A stretch of DNA of 64,000 bases from Acanthococcus lagerstroemiae (lineage: Eukaryota > Arthropoda > Insecta > Hemiptera > Eriococcidae), in NCBI GenBank assembly GCA_031841125.1, contig JAJSSI010000013.1:444993-508992 (forward strand). The letters run 5' to 3'. The position numbers and the translations under genes are program-made. This document shows positions 1 to 9,641 of the stretch, piece by piece (position 1 is the first letter of the stretch; each line of letters starts with the position of its first letter). The notes beneath the pieces are model-generated. The model did no database searches and was not told the DNA's origin. It saw only the letters and a program-made list of their open reading frames with translations.

Positions 1-9
1 ATACGAGAA

Positions 10-783
10 ATGAATGGAAAGATTGTAACCCTAGAAGAAGACAGCCAGCAAACCAAAGAGGAAGTAGCCAAATTGTACGATGCGGGACGTTACTTGGAAG
101 AAAGGGTGGAGGACCTCGAAAAATACAGTAGGAGAAATAACCTGCTAATAAGTGGAGTACCGGTCAGCAAGGACGAGCGGGTGCATGAGGTCGTGAAAGC
201 ACTAGCGGCGGAAATGGAAATCACGCTGAGTGAGTTCGACATCTGCGCGGCCCACAGAATGCCAGCAACCAATAGAACACCTGACATTATAGTAAAAATG
301 TTCAGCAATGAAAAAAAGAGGGCCATGATCAAGAAAGCTAAAGAAAGCCGGCTAAATATCCGCGGCAGTCCGATATTTGTAGGCGAGCACCTGATAGCTG
401 CCACAAAAACAGTGCTGAGAGAGGCCAAGCAGCTGAGAAACGAAGGCCGTATCAAGTTCGTTTGGACTCGGAACGGCGATCTATTTGTTAGAAGAGATGA
501 AAGTGCTAGAGCTAAAAAAATCAGGGAGAGCAACGACCTGACTGAATTCAGAGCGGTAAATGAGCCAGCAGGCGTAGCGAGAAACGGCAAAATGGGAGGC
601 ACACCAAAGCGGTCGATTCATGAGAGGAGCCCAGACGCCACCAGCACAGCAATGAACAAGAACAACAAGAAGATGCAACTTCAGAGGCCGAGAACAAATT
701 CGCTAACCAAGGTACCATCAGGAGGACTGCAAACTACGATGGACAGGTTATGGAAGGATAAAAGCTCAGCTGGCGTAAACTAG
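10..783 (+). CDS. ORF1 of RTE-like retrotransposon (RNA-binding protein, partial)
   Basis: The first ATG is at 10, but the frame is open to base 1, so the true start is probably upstream of the window. Residues about 1-45 are heptad-like and charged (coiled coil, ending YLEERVEDLEKYSRRNNLL). Residues about 45-160 look like the RRM-like domain of L1-type ORF1 proteins, with SRRNNLLISGVP as the usual lead-in. The C-terminal 80 residues are basic, low in complexity and rich in N, K and R, as expected for nucleic-acid binding. Known for the family: ORF1p coats the element RNA as a trimer. ORF2 follows after a 90-bp gap. There is no visible break in this frame. Confidence 0.75.
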   Translation: MNGKIVTLEEDSQQTKEEVAKLYDAGRYLEERVEDLEKYSRRNNLLISGVPVSKDERVHEVVKALAAEMEITLSEFDICAAHRMPATNRTPDIIVKMFSNEKKRAMIKKAKESRLNIRGSPIFVGEHLIAATKTVLREAKQLRNEGRIKFVWTRNGDLFVRRDESARAKKIRESNDLTEFRAVNEPAGVARNGKMGGTPKRSIHERSPDATSTAMNKNNKKMQLQRPRTNSLTKVPSGGLQTTMDRLWKDKSSAGVN

Positions 784-873
784 GAGAGAGGCTCAGAATA
801 AAGTGTAAGCGTCGCGGCGAGAGAGGGGGCACAGAACTCAACCCCACCTCCTTCAATCCAGCCTGCAGCAGCT

Positions 874-2397
874 GTGAGGGAGGCAAGCTGCAAAACCCCC
901 ACCCAAAATTTGATATTCAAGGAGGGACACAAAAAGTATAAAAACAAAAACTCTGCCTTTAAAAAAACTGAATCTTTTGGATTGCAATGTACTAAACCAA
1001 AAAACAAAAATCACGATGAGGGCCTAAAACTGAATTTGGCATATTTTAACTGTAGGGGTCCTGCCAGTAACGAAAGAGTGTATGAGTTTGAGAGAAATAT
1101 AGAAAAAATTAAGTGGGATGTAATTGGGCTATCAGAGGTAAGAAAATTTGGGGAAACGTTACTGGTCAAGAAACCAGGGTATGTCTTCTACCACATGGGT
1201 CAAACTAAAGGCTATCGGGGGGTAGGCTTTTACATTAAATCCAAATGGAGGAAGGAAATAGAGGATATCAAAGGAATATCAGAAAGAATCTGTTTATTGA
1301 AATTGAAGTTGGGGAAAAACACAAAGGCTCTGATAATAACGGTGTATGCCCCGACCCTGGGATCTGATAAAGAGGAACTAAACAAATTTTACGAAGACTT
1401 GGAAGAAACTCTAAACACTCATAAGGAATACTATAATATCCTAATGGGAGATTGGAATTCAATTATAGGGGCCCGGAAGGGGGGCCCAGAAAATATTGGA
1501 GAGTTTGGTCTTGGGGTTCGAAATTTGAATGGGAAAAAACTTCTGGACTTCTGTATGAGAAACAACCTTAAAGTGGCAAACACATTTTTCCGAAAAACTA
1601 AAAAACTGAAGTGGACTTGGAAATCCCCAGGGGGGAAATACAAAAACGAAATTGATCATATTTTAGTTAACGACATGTCAGTGGTAGAGAACGTGGCGGT
1701 TCTGCCGGGCTTCCGTTTTAGTTCGGATCATAGACTTTGCAGAGCTGTGATAGGTTTCCCGATGAGAGCCAAATATCACAATCACAGACCAAAGCCCCGG
1801 GGCGTTAAAATCATCCCATCCCATGCCTGGCAAGAAGCAAGAAAGGAGTTGAGAAAACGGCTGGAAAATACGAACAAGGTATGGCAAGATCACACGTTGC
1901 AGGAAGTATACGAAAAGCTTGTGGAAGGAATTCAGGAGGTTAAAAACCAGTTTGGGAAACTCAGGCCGATGGTGCGGACAGATGACAAGCTGTCAAAGGA
2001 CACCAAGATACTAATAGAAGAAAGAGATACACTGGAGAGAAAAGACCAGAAGACAGTAAAGGAAAAGATCGAACTGCTTGTACTGAGGAAAAGGGTTAAG
2101 ACGGAGATAAGGAAAGACGCAAGGAACTACGATAGCAATCAGATCGAGAACATCCTGGCCGAAAGCAAATCAACGAAAAAAGTAAACAAAGCCCTTTTCA
2201 CAGACAGAAAGCTAATCCCTAGCTTACACAATGCAGAAGGAAAGAGGATTTCTGACCGCAAAAGCATAATAAAAACAGCCACAGATTTCTTTAAAGAACT
2301 ATATGGAAAAAAAGGAGGGGACGAAGAGTTGGAAGGAGACGGAGGAGTTGTTGTTAACTCCAACGAAATGCCAAAAATACTTCAGGCAAAGCAGTAG
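874..2397 (+). pseudogene. ORF2 5' part: AP-like endonuclease of RTE-like element, frame broken at the end
   Basis: About 507 codons. Residues about 50-300 form an exonuclease/endonuclease/phosphatase fold: LAYFNCRG near the start, GLSEVRK (metal-binding glutamate), MGDWNS, and EIDHILVND with SSDHRLCRA (catalytic Asp-His) near 265-295. This domain nicks the target DNA for target-primed reverse transcription. The rest is a basic linker. The frame stops at 2395-2397, while the RT frame (GKAVGPDGI) begins at about 2384 in another phase, so ORF2 is split by a frameshift, probably with a small deletion. The start is uncertain; the EN homology begins near codon 50. Confidence 0.85.
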
Positions 2398-3824
2398 GTC
2401 CAGATGGGATTGACAATGGGACCCTAAAGTCCTTTGCGGAAGAACTGATTCCTATCTTAACGAAACTATTCAACAGAATTCTGGAGGAGGAAACCACCCC
2501 ATTACAATGGAGGGAGGCAAAAATAATTCTGCTATTCAAAAAGGGGAAAAAAGAAGAAATTAAAAACTACAGGCCTATTAGTCTTACTTCAAATTTGGGA
2601 AAATTGTTCATGAAAATTTTAAAAGAAAGACTCTACCTGCAGCTCGATTGGCACCAACCAAGGGAGCAAGCCGGGTTCAGAAGGAATCACTCCACGATAG
2701 ACCAAATCTTCGTTTTGAACCAAATTATTGAAAAAGCAAAAGAATACAATTTCGATATTTACTTTCTTTTAATAGACTTCTCAAAGGCTTTCGACTCGGT
2801 AGACCACAGATATCTCTGGAAGGCGCTGAAGGCACAGGGGATAGGACAGAAAGAAATAAATATAATTAAAAATGTTTATGACGGTGCCTCAGCATATGTA
2901 GAATTGGACAAACGTGGGGAGAACTTCAATATTGAGAGGGGAGTCAGACAAGGAGACCCATTGTCACCAAACCTGTTTAACTGTGTCCTAGAGGAAGCAA
3001 TGCGGCAAACGAAATGGGAAGGGACGGGGCTGAGAATAGATGGGGAATTTATAAACAACCTGAGATTTGCCGATGACGTGGTGTTGATTGCGAAGGATGT
3101 GACAGAGTTAGTGAACAACGCAAACGAATTTATCAATGCATGTAAACAAGCTGGATTAGAAATTAATATGGACAAAACGAAATTACTATCAAATGCGTGC
3201 GAAGTTGAAATTTCGTTAATGGGAGAAAAGATCGAGTGGGTAAACGAGGTCAAGTACCTGGGACAAATTCTATCGTTCAAGGGGGCCAGAGAGCGAGAAA
3301 TCTCAAGTAAAATTCAAAACGGGTGGGGAAAATACTGGAGCCTGAAAAACATATTTAAAGGCAAACTTCCAGTATCGACGAAAGCGGAAGTCTGGAGGAG
3401 CTGTATCCTACCAACAATGACATACGGTGCACAGACATGGGCGCTAACTAAAGCTAATGTAAGCAGGTTGCGAACCACCCAAAGGGCGATGGAACGTAGT
3501 ATTCTGGGAATCAGAAGGAAAGATAAAGTGGAAATATCCACGATAAGGGCCAAAACAAGACTGACGGATATTGGGGAGGAGGTGAAAAAATGTAAATGGA
3601 GGTACGGAGGTCACATTTTAAGACAGGAGGGGAGATGGGAAAGGAAAGTAGAGGGATGGACTCCATACGACCTAAAAAGGGAAGTAGGAAGGCCAATCAC
3701 CCGATGGCGGGACGAATTCCGAAAGGAACTCGGACCTATGTGGAGGAGATATACTCTGAACAGAAGAAAATGGAGGGAAATAGGGGAGGCGTATGCCCAG
3801 AAATGGGCGGGTAAAGCACTGTGA
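2384..3824 (+). pseudogene. ORF2 3' part: reverse transcriptase of RTE-like element
   Basis: This is the continuation of the endonuclease ORF in another frame. It opens with GKAVGPDGI, a standard RT lead motif, so the real domain starts before the first ATG at 2595. Visible RT blocks are FKKGKKEEIKNYRPISL, REQAGFRRNHSTIDQI, LIDFSKAFDSVDH (first catalytic Asp), RGVRQGDPLSPNLFN and FADDVVLIA (FADD box). The C-terminal part has YGAQTWALTKA and GRPITRWRDEFRKELG, as in RTE/BovB elements. The protein makes cDNA at the nicked target. The only break seen is the one separating it from the endonuclease. It ends with TGA at 3822-3824. Confidence 0.87.
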
Positions 3825-3946
3825 AAATTAGGTGGGGGGAGTTCGGTACCCCTCTCGACCCGCGACGCGGGCCGACACATGTATAGTGAAGGTAACGATG
3901 TAAAGGTACCCAAAATAAACGCTGCTATTATTATTATTATTATTAT
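3825..3946 (+). repeat. RTE-like 3' UTR and (ATT)n tail
   Basis: There are about 100 bp of non-coding 3' UTR, then a run of ATT units from about 3927 to 3946. The next bases resume a Copia integrase frame (NGTEYL), so the tail marks the insertion point. Short tandem-repeat tails are typical of RTE-type elements. Confidence 0.8.
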
Positions 3947-4714
3947 AATGGTACAGAGTATTTAACTGAAGATATGAAAGATTTAATCAAAAAGGAAAAG
4001 ATAAGTTTGAGCCCTGTTCCACCTCACTCTCCAAATTTAAATGGAACAGCCGAAAGGTTAAATCTTTGTCTGCAAAGAATAGTTAGATGTTTAATTTTTG
4101 ATTCCGGGTTTCCAAAGGATATGTGGGCATGGGCACTACAGTTTGCTGTGAACATTCATAATAAAACGCCAAAGAAAGCCTTGAATGGAAAATGTCCATA
4201 TACTGAGTTTCTTCAAAAACCATGTAGGTACAGTAAAATACTTTAGACGTTTTGGTTGTTTGGCACATATGTTGAAAAATTCTAAGTTAACAAAATTTGA
4301 AGAAAGAACAACAAAAGGTTTTCTTGTAGGTCTCAATGAAGATTCATACACGATTTTTGTAGCTGAAACAGGAAAATTCATAAGAACTAAAAATGTAGAT
4401 TTTATTGAAAACAAAGTCTATGGTGATGTTTTTACCAAAACTAAAGAAAAATCAGTCTTAGAAAACGAAGGGAGAGAATTAGAAAATCAATTTTGGACTG
4501 ACCCCATTGAAAATTCACCAAGCAAATTGGTCAGTGCTATTAGAACTACAGAAATGAATTGGTTAGATTTCTTTGAAAACATTGAGGAAAATCCAATAGA
4601 AATTCTAAATGTAGAAAATGATCCGTTAACTTATGCAGAGGCTACAGCCTGTGCAGAATCTGAGCAATGGAAAAAGGCAATAGAGGTGGAATTAAATTCG
4701 ATGAATAAAAATAA
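3947..4714 (+). pseudogene. Copia (Ty1/copia) pol fragment A: integrase C-half to start of RT
   Basis: The frame resumes right after the RTE tail with NGTEYLTEDM (second integrase catalytic region), then HSPNLNGTAERLN with the catalytic Glu, and KTPKKALNGKCPYTEF. A frameshift near 4220 moves it to the next ORF (FRRFGCLAHM, KGFLVGLNEDSY), followed by the acidic linker and the start of the RVT_2 domain (PLTYAEATACAESEQWKKAI, then MNKNN). It is cut at 4714 by a Mutator-like element and continues at 5881. The known role of the intact protein is integration and reverse transcription. The upstream gag, protease and N-terminal integrase lie on the far side of the RTE insertion, outside the window. 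Confidence 0.85.
4706..4714. repeat. Left 9-bp target site duplication of MULE
   Basis: TAAAAATAA occurs here and again at 5872-5880. Both copies code the same N-rich stretch of the Copia RT start, confirming that they are one duplicated site. Confidence 0.85.
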
Positions 4715-4728
4715 CGATGTGTTTGTAT

Positions 4729-4804
4729 GTAGGTACCGTACCGACAGCTAAAATGTTATTCGTAGGTACCGTACCGATGAGTAATACGTTATTCGTAGGT
4801 ACCA
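4729..4804 (+). repeat. MULE left TIR (inner 76 bp) with tandem words
   Basis: It contains GTAGGTACCGTACCGACAG, a second copy GTAGGTACCGTACCGATGAG and a third partial copy. Its reverse complement is at 5782-5857. Confidence 0.85.
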
Positions 4805-4970
4805 TGAAAAATATGTATGTATATTTGCAAATAATTATCATGAGTCACGTATGAACAGGAAGGAATGCAGGCAGTGACAAACGACGCGACTAATCTCTAC
4901 CTTCATACACGACTTCTATTATGTACTGAGCTTCACTTTCGTGTCGCGGCTGATTTTAAACAGATGTACA

Positions 4971-5644
4971 ATGAATACTTTCAGTGTTGTAGGAAAAGAG
5001 TTCGATAGTTATGAAGTATTCATCAGTGAATTTCATAAGTTTTGTAAGGAGAACCACCAACCGTTCATTGTGACGACTAATAACAAGAAGCAGGTAACCC
5101 TTCACTGCCGACATGGTGTTAAACGTACATCAAGCAGTACTGGTAAACGGTCAAACCTACGAGTACAGCGAAGATAACATGTTTCAAGCCCGCCAGTACA
5201 TCTATTGTGAGAATAACGTCCGTGAATCTGATGGACCATAATCACGAGGTCAGTGAAAATGCTTTCGGAGTGTGTGACGTGGATGAAGTTGAGAGGGGCG
5301 TCATATCTGATCTTCATGATGCAAATTGCAAGGTGAGCCAGATTTCGCGAGTCATACAGAATAAATTTGATAAAAATCTCTCCACGCAAAAAATTCGTAA
5401 TCTCATACGGAAGTTGACCCCTGCTTCAAATCACAGCATAGCCAAACCAGCGTCACAAATGCGAAAACGTACATGCATTCCAGAAAAAGGACCGATTAAG
5501 CCAAAAAGACAACGTCGATCTCGTAAGTGTCCTATTTGTCAGAATCCGCTCGACAATGGCACCATCATTACTGATTGTTGCTCTATTAACGTACATGAGG
5601 ATTGTATCATTGAATACGACACGTGTCCACTTTGCTACTTATAA
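4971..5644 (+). pseudogene. MULE-derived protein remnant: FAR1-like N-terminus, RING-like C-terminus
   Basis: The first segment (about 4971-5160) reads as the DNA-binding N-terminus of MULE transposases: FDSYEVFISEFHKFCKENHQ, then LHCRHGVKR. A frameshift near 5155-5165 leads to ITCFKPAS and LMDHNHEVSENA, the typical HNH end of this zinc-binding module. Then follow a helical region (ERGVISDLHDANCKVSQISRV), a basic stretch and a C-terminal CPICQNPL...DCCSINVHEDC...CPLCYL, which spaces cysteines and a histidine like a RING-type finger. The catalytic DDE core is missing, so the element is non-autonomous. TGTAAT-rich sequence follows up to the right TIR. The RING-like reading rests on residue spacing only. 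Confidence 0.65.
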
Positions 5645-5781
5645 GTACATATGCGCGTTACTAACTATTCATGTAATTATTTTCGATTTATTTTACTTGT
5701 AGAAATGACGTAATATTTCACTTGTCATCATGATTAAAAATTTTTCCTGATACCTTAGTGTTAGATTTCAGCCGTCCGATA

Positions 5782-5857
5782 TGGTACCTGCAAATAACAT
5801 TTTAGCCGTCGGCACAGTACCTACGAATAACATTTTAGCCGTCGGTACGGTACCTAC
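5782..5857 (-). repeat. MULE right TIR (inner 76 bp)
   Basis: Inverted copy of 4729-4804, with TTTTAGCCGTCGGTACGGTA words repeated in tandem. A further 14 diverged bases lead to the end at 5871, matching the 14 bases on the left. Confidence 0.85.
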
Positions 5858-5880
5858 GAATAACGCTATCCTAAAAATAA

Positions 5881-6252
5881 TACTTGGAGTCTCATAAAAA
5901 GAAATAAAATAAATTCGCCAAATATTCTCACATCAAAGTGGGTGTTTCGGAAAAAGACGTCTTCTGACAATAAAATAATACACAGAGCCAGATTAGTGAT
6001 TCGTGGTTTCCAAGATAAAAATACTTACAATCGTACCGAGACTTATGCCCCTGTAATTAGACTCACAGATTTACGGTTTCTTATTGCTATAGCTAGCAAA
6101 TTTGATTTACAGATGCATCAAATGGATGTAAAGACTGCGTTTCTTAACGGCGAATTAGATGAGGAAATCTACATATATGTTTCTTCCAGACGGCATGACC
6201 GGAAAAGAAAAGCTAAAAGATGACTATGTCTGCAAACTTCAAAGGTCTCTCT
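5881..6252 (+). pseudogene. Copia pol fragment A continued: reverse transcriptase (RVT_2)
   Basis: This is the direct continuation of 3947-4714 after removal of the MULE and one copy of its 9-bp site. The frame reads TWSLIKR, PNILTSKWVFRKK, HRARLVIRGFQ, ETYAPVIRLTDLRFL and MHQMDVKTAFLNGELDEEIY (first RT catalytic Asp region). A frameshift near 6180 moves the frame to LPDGMTGKEK and VCKLQRSL, and a stop codon follows at 6250-6252 where SLYGLKQ would be expected. The YVDD box and RNase H are absent. The next sequence is Copia gag, so the element is joined abruptly to a different part of a Copia element. Confidence 0.85.
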
Positions 6253-6601
6253 AGGAAGTTTCGTGTTAAATCCATCATCAAAGCTAAGAAAGCAATTGAA
6301 GCTTTAACATCTGATAAACCAGCTGATACTGCTCAAGCATCTGTAAAGGAGAAATGGGAGAATGCAGATTCCATGGCCCAGGCGATTATCATTTCATGTA
6401 TCCACGATTCTCATCTTTCATATGTTCAAAGTGATAATATTGATTCTGCTAAAGGCATGTTTGCCAAACTCGATTCAGTTTTTGAAAAGCAGAGTATTTG
6501 TAGTCGTTTGGATTGTAAGAAAGAGTAATTTGATCAAAAACTTCATCGTATCTATCAATTCTTTTCATTTTCCGAGATCTACAATTCAAAACCTCGCTTA
6601 A
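6253..6601 (+). pseudogene. Copia gag fragment (UBN2-like)
   Basis: It begins at RKFRVKSIIKAKKAIEAL and runs through VKEKWENADSMAQAIIISCI, HDSHLSYVQSDNIDSAKGMF and KLDSVFEKQS, the typical core of Copia gag polyproteins (helical capsid-like region). A frameshift near 6515 leads to KSNLIKNFIVSINSF. Neither the start of gag nor the zinc knuckle is present. It lies directly after Copia RT sequence in the same orientation, the reverse of normal gag-pol order, so it comes either from a second copy or from a rearrangement. No target duplication was found at the junction. Confidence 0.75.
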
Positions 6602-6769
6602 AATCTAGGAAAAATCTTCATTGTAGAAAGCTAAATTGAGATATTATGAACTTGTTTTGTAGGATGATTCGCTATTTTGTATTTCTCATTCCTAGTTTAC
6701 GATGAGTTCATGAATTGCTCATGTTACATTTAAAAAGTGCTGTAATGTTGTTGATTTGATTTTTTTCAG

Positions 6770-6940
6770 GTGCGATTTAAAAAAAAGTTTATCAAAGTTG
6801 ATAACGTGTTATTTGGCCGTTCGTTAATAGAAATTCTGGAAATTCGTTTCATAACGCGTAATTTCGAGTATTGGACAAGAGTGGAGAGATGGACATATAT
6901 TTTGAAACTCAATAATTGGGAGGTTAAATATGCATCATAA
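6770..6940 (+). CDS. Possible orphan exon (56 codons), unrecognised
   Basis: A good splice acceptor (T-rich tract, then TTTTTTCAG) ends at 6769, and the next 56 codons are open (VRFKKKFIKVDNVLFGRSLI and on) to a TAA at 6938-6940. The peptide is basic and resembles no family I know. It lies between a Copia gag fragment and another open stretch. It could be a terminal exon of a host gene, part of a decayed element, or chance. Confidence 0.22.
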   Translation: MRFKKKFIKVDNVLFGRSLIEILEIRFITRNFEYWTRVERWTYILKLNNWEVKYAS

Positions 6941-7242
6941 ACTGCATCAAACGATTCCGTCACAAAGGCCTAACTATTAAAAATTTCCCGGTAGCGATTA
7001 ACTCCGCCTATAAATTTTACAACGCCAAACTCCACAAATACGCGTTGAGCAGGACACCTGAATCGTCAAACATTAAATTACCTAGTTTTAGGCATGTTTC
7101 CCGGCAAAGTTCAAGCCGAGTCAGCGTTATCCGTCCTCATAGATGTGTGCTCGGAAATGTAAGTAATATTTCACGAAATAAGTGGAAAAAATTTTTTATT
7201 TTAAAAACATCAAAATAAACAAACTATTTTAATGTTTTACAG

Positions 7243-7441
7243 ATCAGTAAGTCCTGATGATTCTGTTATCAACTACAGTCCCGTGAGAAAAACCCATAAG
7301 AATTCTCGAACAAAACATTCGTCAAGGTCCAGCGATAGTTACTATGAAGAAAAAAACGATTGTGAGACTCGTTCAAGACGTTCGTTGCAATCGAGTAACA
7401 CCTGCCGTTCACGAAGACGTATGAATACTATAGTCCTTTGA
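7243..7441 (+). CDS. Possible exon encoding an Arg/Ser-rich peptide, unrecognised
   Basis: A splice acceptor TGTTTTACAG ends at 7242, and a matching donor (GGAAATGTAAGTAA) lies near 7158. From the acceptor one frame (SVSPDDSVINYSPVRKTHKN) stays open for about 65 codons to the TGA at 7439-7441. It is rich in R and S (RSRRSLQSSN), as in SR-like tails. Upstream of the donor two frames are open for long stretches, and the phase joining cannot be settled. Possibly a remnant of a host gene; function unknown. Confidence 0.22.
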
Positions 7442-8582
7442 ATTATGCTCATAAAAGATTTCAAGAATCATAAATACTAATTTAGTGTAAGCAACAACGA
7501 ATGAACCTTTTTTGTTCAGATCTCATTTATAGTAACTATAGATTTGCTTCAAAACGATTAAATATTCAATAGAGAATTTGTTTTGATTTTCTTGAGAGCT
7601 AAGTTGGTCTTCTTGTTAAATTCATTTATAATAATGAATCCTCAATTATTCTTGACCGATAATGCAATAATTTCTTTCTGAGTTCTGCTTTATTTAGGAC
7701 TACGTAGCGGAAGCAGTAATTCTGCGAGTTGATAATAATATGTAGCATACAATAAAAATTAATAAGTCAATGAGTTTTTCAAATATATTTAAGTATGAAT
7801 CATTTGTATTCTATACCTCGAAAGGAGTACTTCCACGAGAATGGAATTCTTACTCGCGCTCTCTCTGATTGTAGAGTAATTTCTTGTCCAAATAATGAAT
7901 AAATTTCACATAGAGAAGATATTTTCATGACCTTCAAACCGATATATGTTTACATAGATTACGTTATATGAGCTCGACGGAGTACGGAATACGTTGTTCC
8001 GCGGAAGAGATAATTCCACGAGTTTTAGTCAATACAGTGCGGTAGCGTAGAATGAATCATTGGTATACTCGATAAGTCGGAATGAGCCCTTCCGCATGAA
8101 TGTGTTTCAAGAATTTAAAAATCATACGCTAACCCTCTCTCTGATTGTAGAACAATTTCTTGTCTAAATAGAGAACAAATTTTCGTACTTGTAAAAAAGA
8201 TACCTTCATGATCTGGAATTGGACATATGTACATTTATGAAAAGTACACCTACAAACCGTTTTTTTTCTCCTCTCTTTTCATCACCATTCTTTCTCAGTT
8301 TCATGAATTTTATTCGCAATAATCTGTATTATTACATCATATCCTGTACAACAAAGTTTGACGAAGTCTGACAGTAAAATCCTCAATAAATTGATAGGTT
8401 TTAGTAGTGATTCAGGGTAGGTATATTTTAATGAGTTATGAAAAAAGATTTACTTAAATTTGAAGGGAAAGAATCTACTTTTTGTCTGAAAATAGATAAA
8501 TATTATCTTTGAAAAAATATGTTTCCAGCTTGTGAACATTTGTGCTCCTTAAAACTATGAAATAATGATGTAGATTTTGTTA
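7442..8582. other. Gene-free stretch with a diverged 275-bp tandem duplication
   Basis: No supportable ORF. A unit around 7859-7965 (CTCTCTCTGATTGTAG, then TTTCTTGTC and a CATGA...CATATGT region) recurs at about 8134-8240 in diverged form, so the spacing is about 275 bp. The stretch ends at the 5-bp site flanking the gypsy-type element. Confidence 0.5.
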
Positions 8583-8587
8583 TACAC
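8583..8587. repeat. Left 5-bp target duplication of gypsy-type element
   Basis: TACAC here and at 19618-19622 flank the two LTRs. Confidence 0.7.
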
Positions 8588-8904
8588 TGTATCGCGCTGG
8601 AATTGACGGCACGATACTTAAAAAGGAAAAAAAACTCGAAAGATAAAAAACCACTTTACTTTTTCTAAAACATCAATCAAAAATTTTAATTTGTTGATCT
8701 ACTTATAACATTTGTTAATCGGTGCGATCGGTGCGAAAGGTGGAAGTCGACAACCACACCGGCGTCGCGGTGGTTTCATCGTTAACGTCGTCGTAGGCCA
8801 ATTTCGCTGACTCGTTATAATTTAAAGTTCCTGAATGCATGAGTTTTAATTTTTAATAGGTCACAATGGTTGGTATACTGAAATATACCGATTTCGGTGT
8901 TACA
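8588..8904 (-). repeat. 3' LTR of gypsy-type element
   Basis: 317 bp, beginning TGTATCGCGCTGG and ending CGGTGTTACA on the + strand. It matches 19301-19617 at every base I compared. Confidence 0.92.
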
Positions 8905-8922
8905 ATGTACCCCCCCTCCAAA
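8905..8922 (-). other. Polypurine tract of gypsy-type element
   Basis: On the minus strand, GGAGGGGGGGTACAT directly precedes the 3' LTR, the place and composition expected for the plus-strand primer. Confidence 0.7.
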
Positions 8923-9641
8923 TTTTGAGCGGCCTCGCGAAACGAGTTTAGTTTGATTAGGAATCCTAAGACGACGTTTTACATTTTCCGAATTGAAATC
9001 AAACTTTGGTAAAAAAAAATAGAACAAAAACAGAAACAATTCAAATTCGTAAAGGTTGATAACAAAATTAACAAGATTCGAAAAAAAACAGTCTAAATAA
9101 TCTTAATTTTAGTTCTCAGTCTTTCTTTGAAATTTTGTGGAAGGTACAAAATATATGACAATAAAATGAAAAAGATGATAAAAGGAAGGTGTAAATTTAT
9201 CCGGATTTTAAAATGGGAAAAATAGGTAATAACTAAGTTAATAGCTAATACATCTTATTATGGTAATGCATGAAAGTGAAATATCAACTCACTCAACGAT
9301 TTTAAAATTACATACTAAGTACTCTGAACGAACTTATATTAATATACTCGCAATTATGCATTGGCAATAGAGGATATTAAATAACTAGGTGAACTCTGAC
9401 CCTGTACTTAAAATATATACACGTTAAATTATTATATCGGTACATCGTAAAACGAAATAAAATAATAACGGAAAAAAGGTTTTACATGACTGAGCTTGGA
9501 AAATAACTAACAAAAGACAGAATACATAACAATGATTGACGATGCTAAACTTCATACTTCGGTTTAGTATTGTAGATTAATTATTACATCTTATTGAAAT
9601 TGTAAAATGGTGGAAAATAGAGAAAGTGTACAGAAGATGAG
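8923..9641 (-). other. 3' untranslated part of gypsy-type element
   Basis: AT-rich sequence between the env-like stop codon and the polypurine tract. No supportable ORF and no clear repeat. Confidence 0.5.

Larger units (their letters stand above)
1..3946 (+). mobile_element. RTE-clade non-LTR retrotransposon, 5' end outside window
   Basis: The order is an ORF1 with coiled coil and RRM-like region, an endonuclease/reverse transcriptase ORF2, a short 3' UTR and a tail of about six ATT units. Seen directly: no LTRs, and the tail abuts a Copia integrase reading frame that resumes at 3947. The RT and its C-terminal region (YGAQTW, GRPITRWRDEF) resemble the RTE/BovB group, whose 3' ends are commonly short tandem repeats. 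ORF2 is interrupted near 2385, so this copy is probably inactive. The left end lies beyond base 1, so no target duplication can be checked. Confidence 0.85.
4715..5871 (+). mobile_element. Mutator-like (MULE) element, 1157 bp, internally deleted
   Basis: It is bounded by a perfect 9-bp duplication (TAAAAATAA) inside the Copia RT. The terminal inverted repeats are 90 bp on each side. The inner 76 bp match well (4729-4804 with 5782-5857); the outer 14 bp are diverged. Each TIR is built of a tandem word of about 33 bp that includes GTAGGTACCGTACCGAC and ends in TGTTATTC, repeated a little over twice. The coding remnant inside has a FAR1/FLYWCH-like N-terminus and a Cys-rich C-terminus, with no DDE core. 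The 9-bp duplication and the N-terminal domain both point to the Mutator superfamily. Confidence 0.82.

Noticed and set aside
90..602. 170-codon minus-strand ORF
   Set aside because: Antisense to ORF1 of the RTE element; no domain features.
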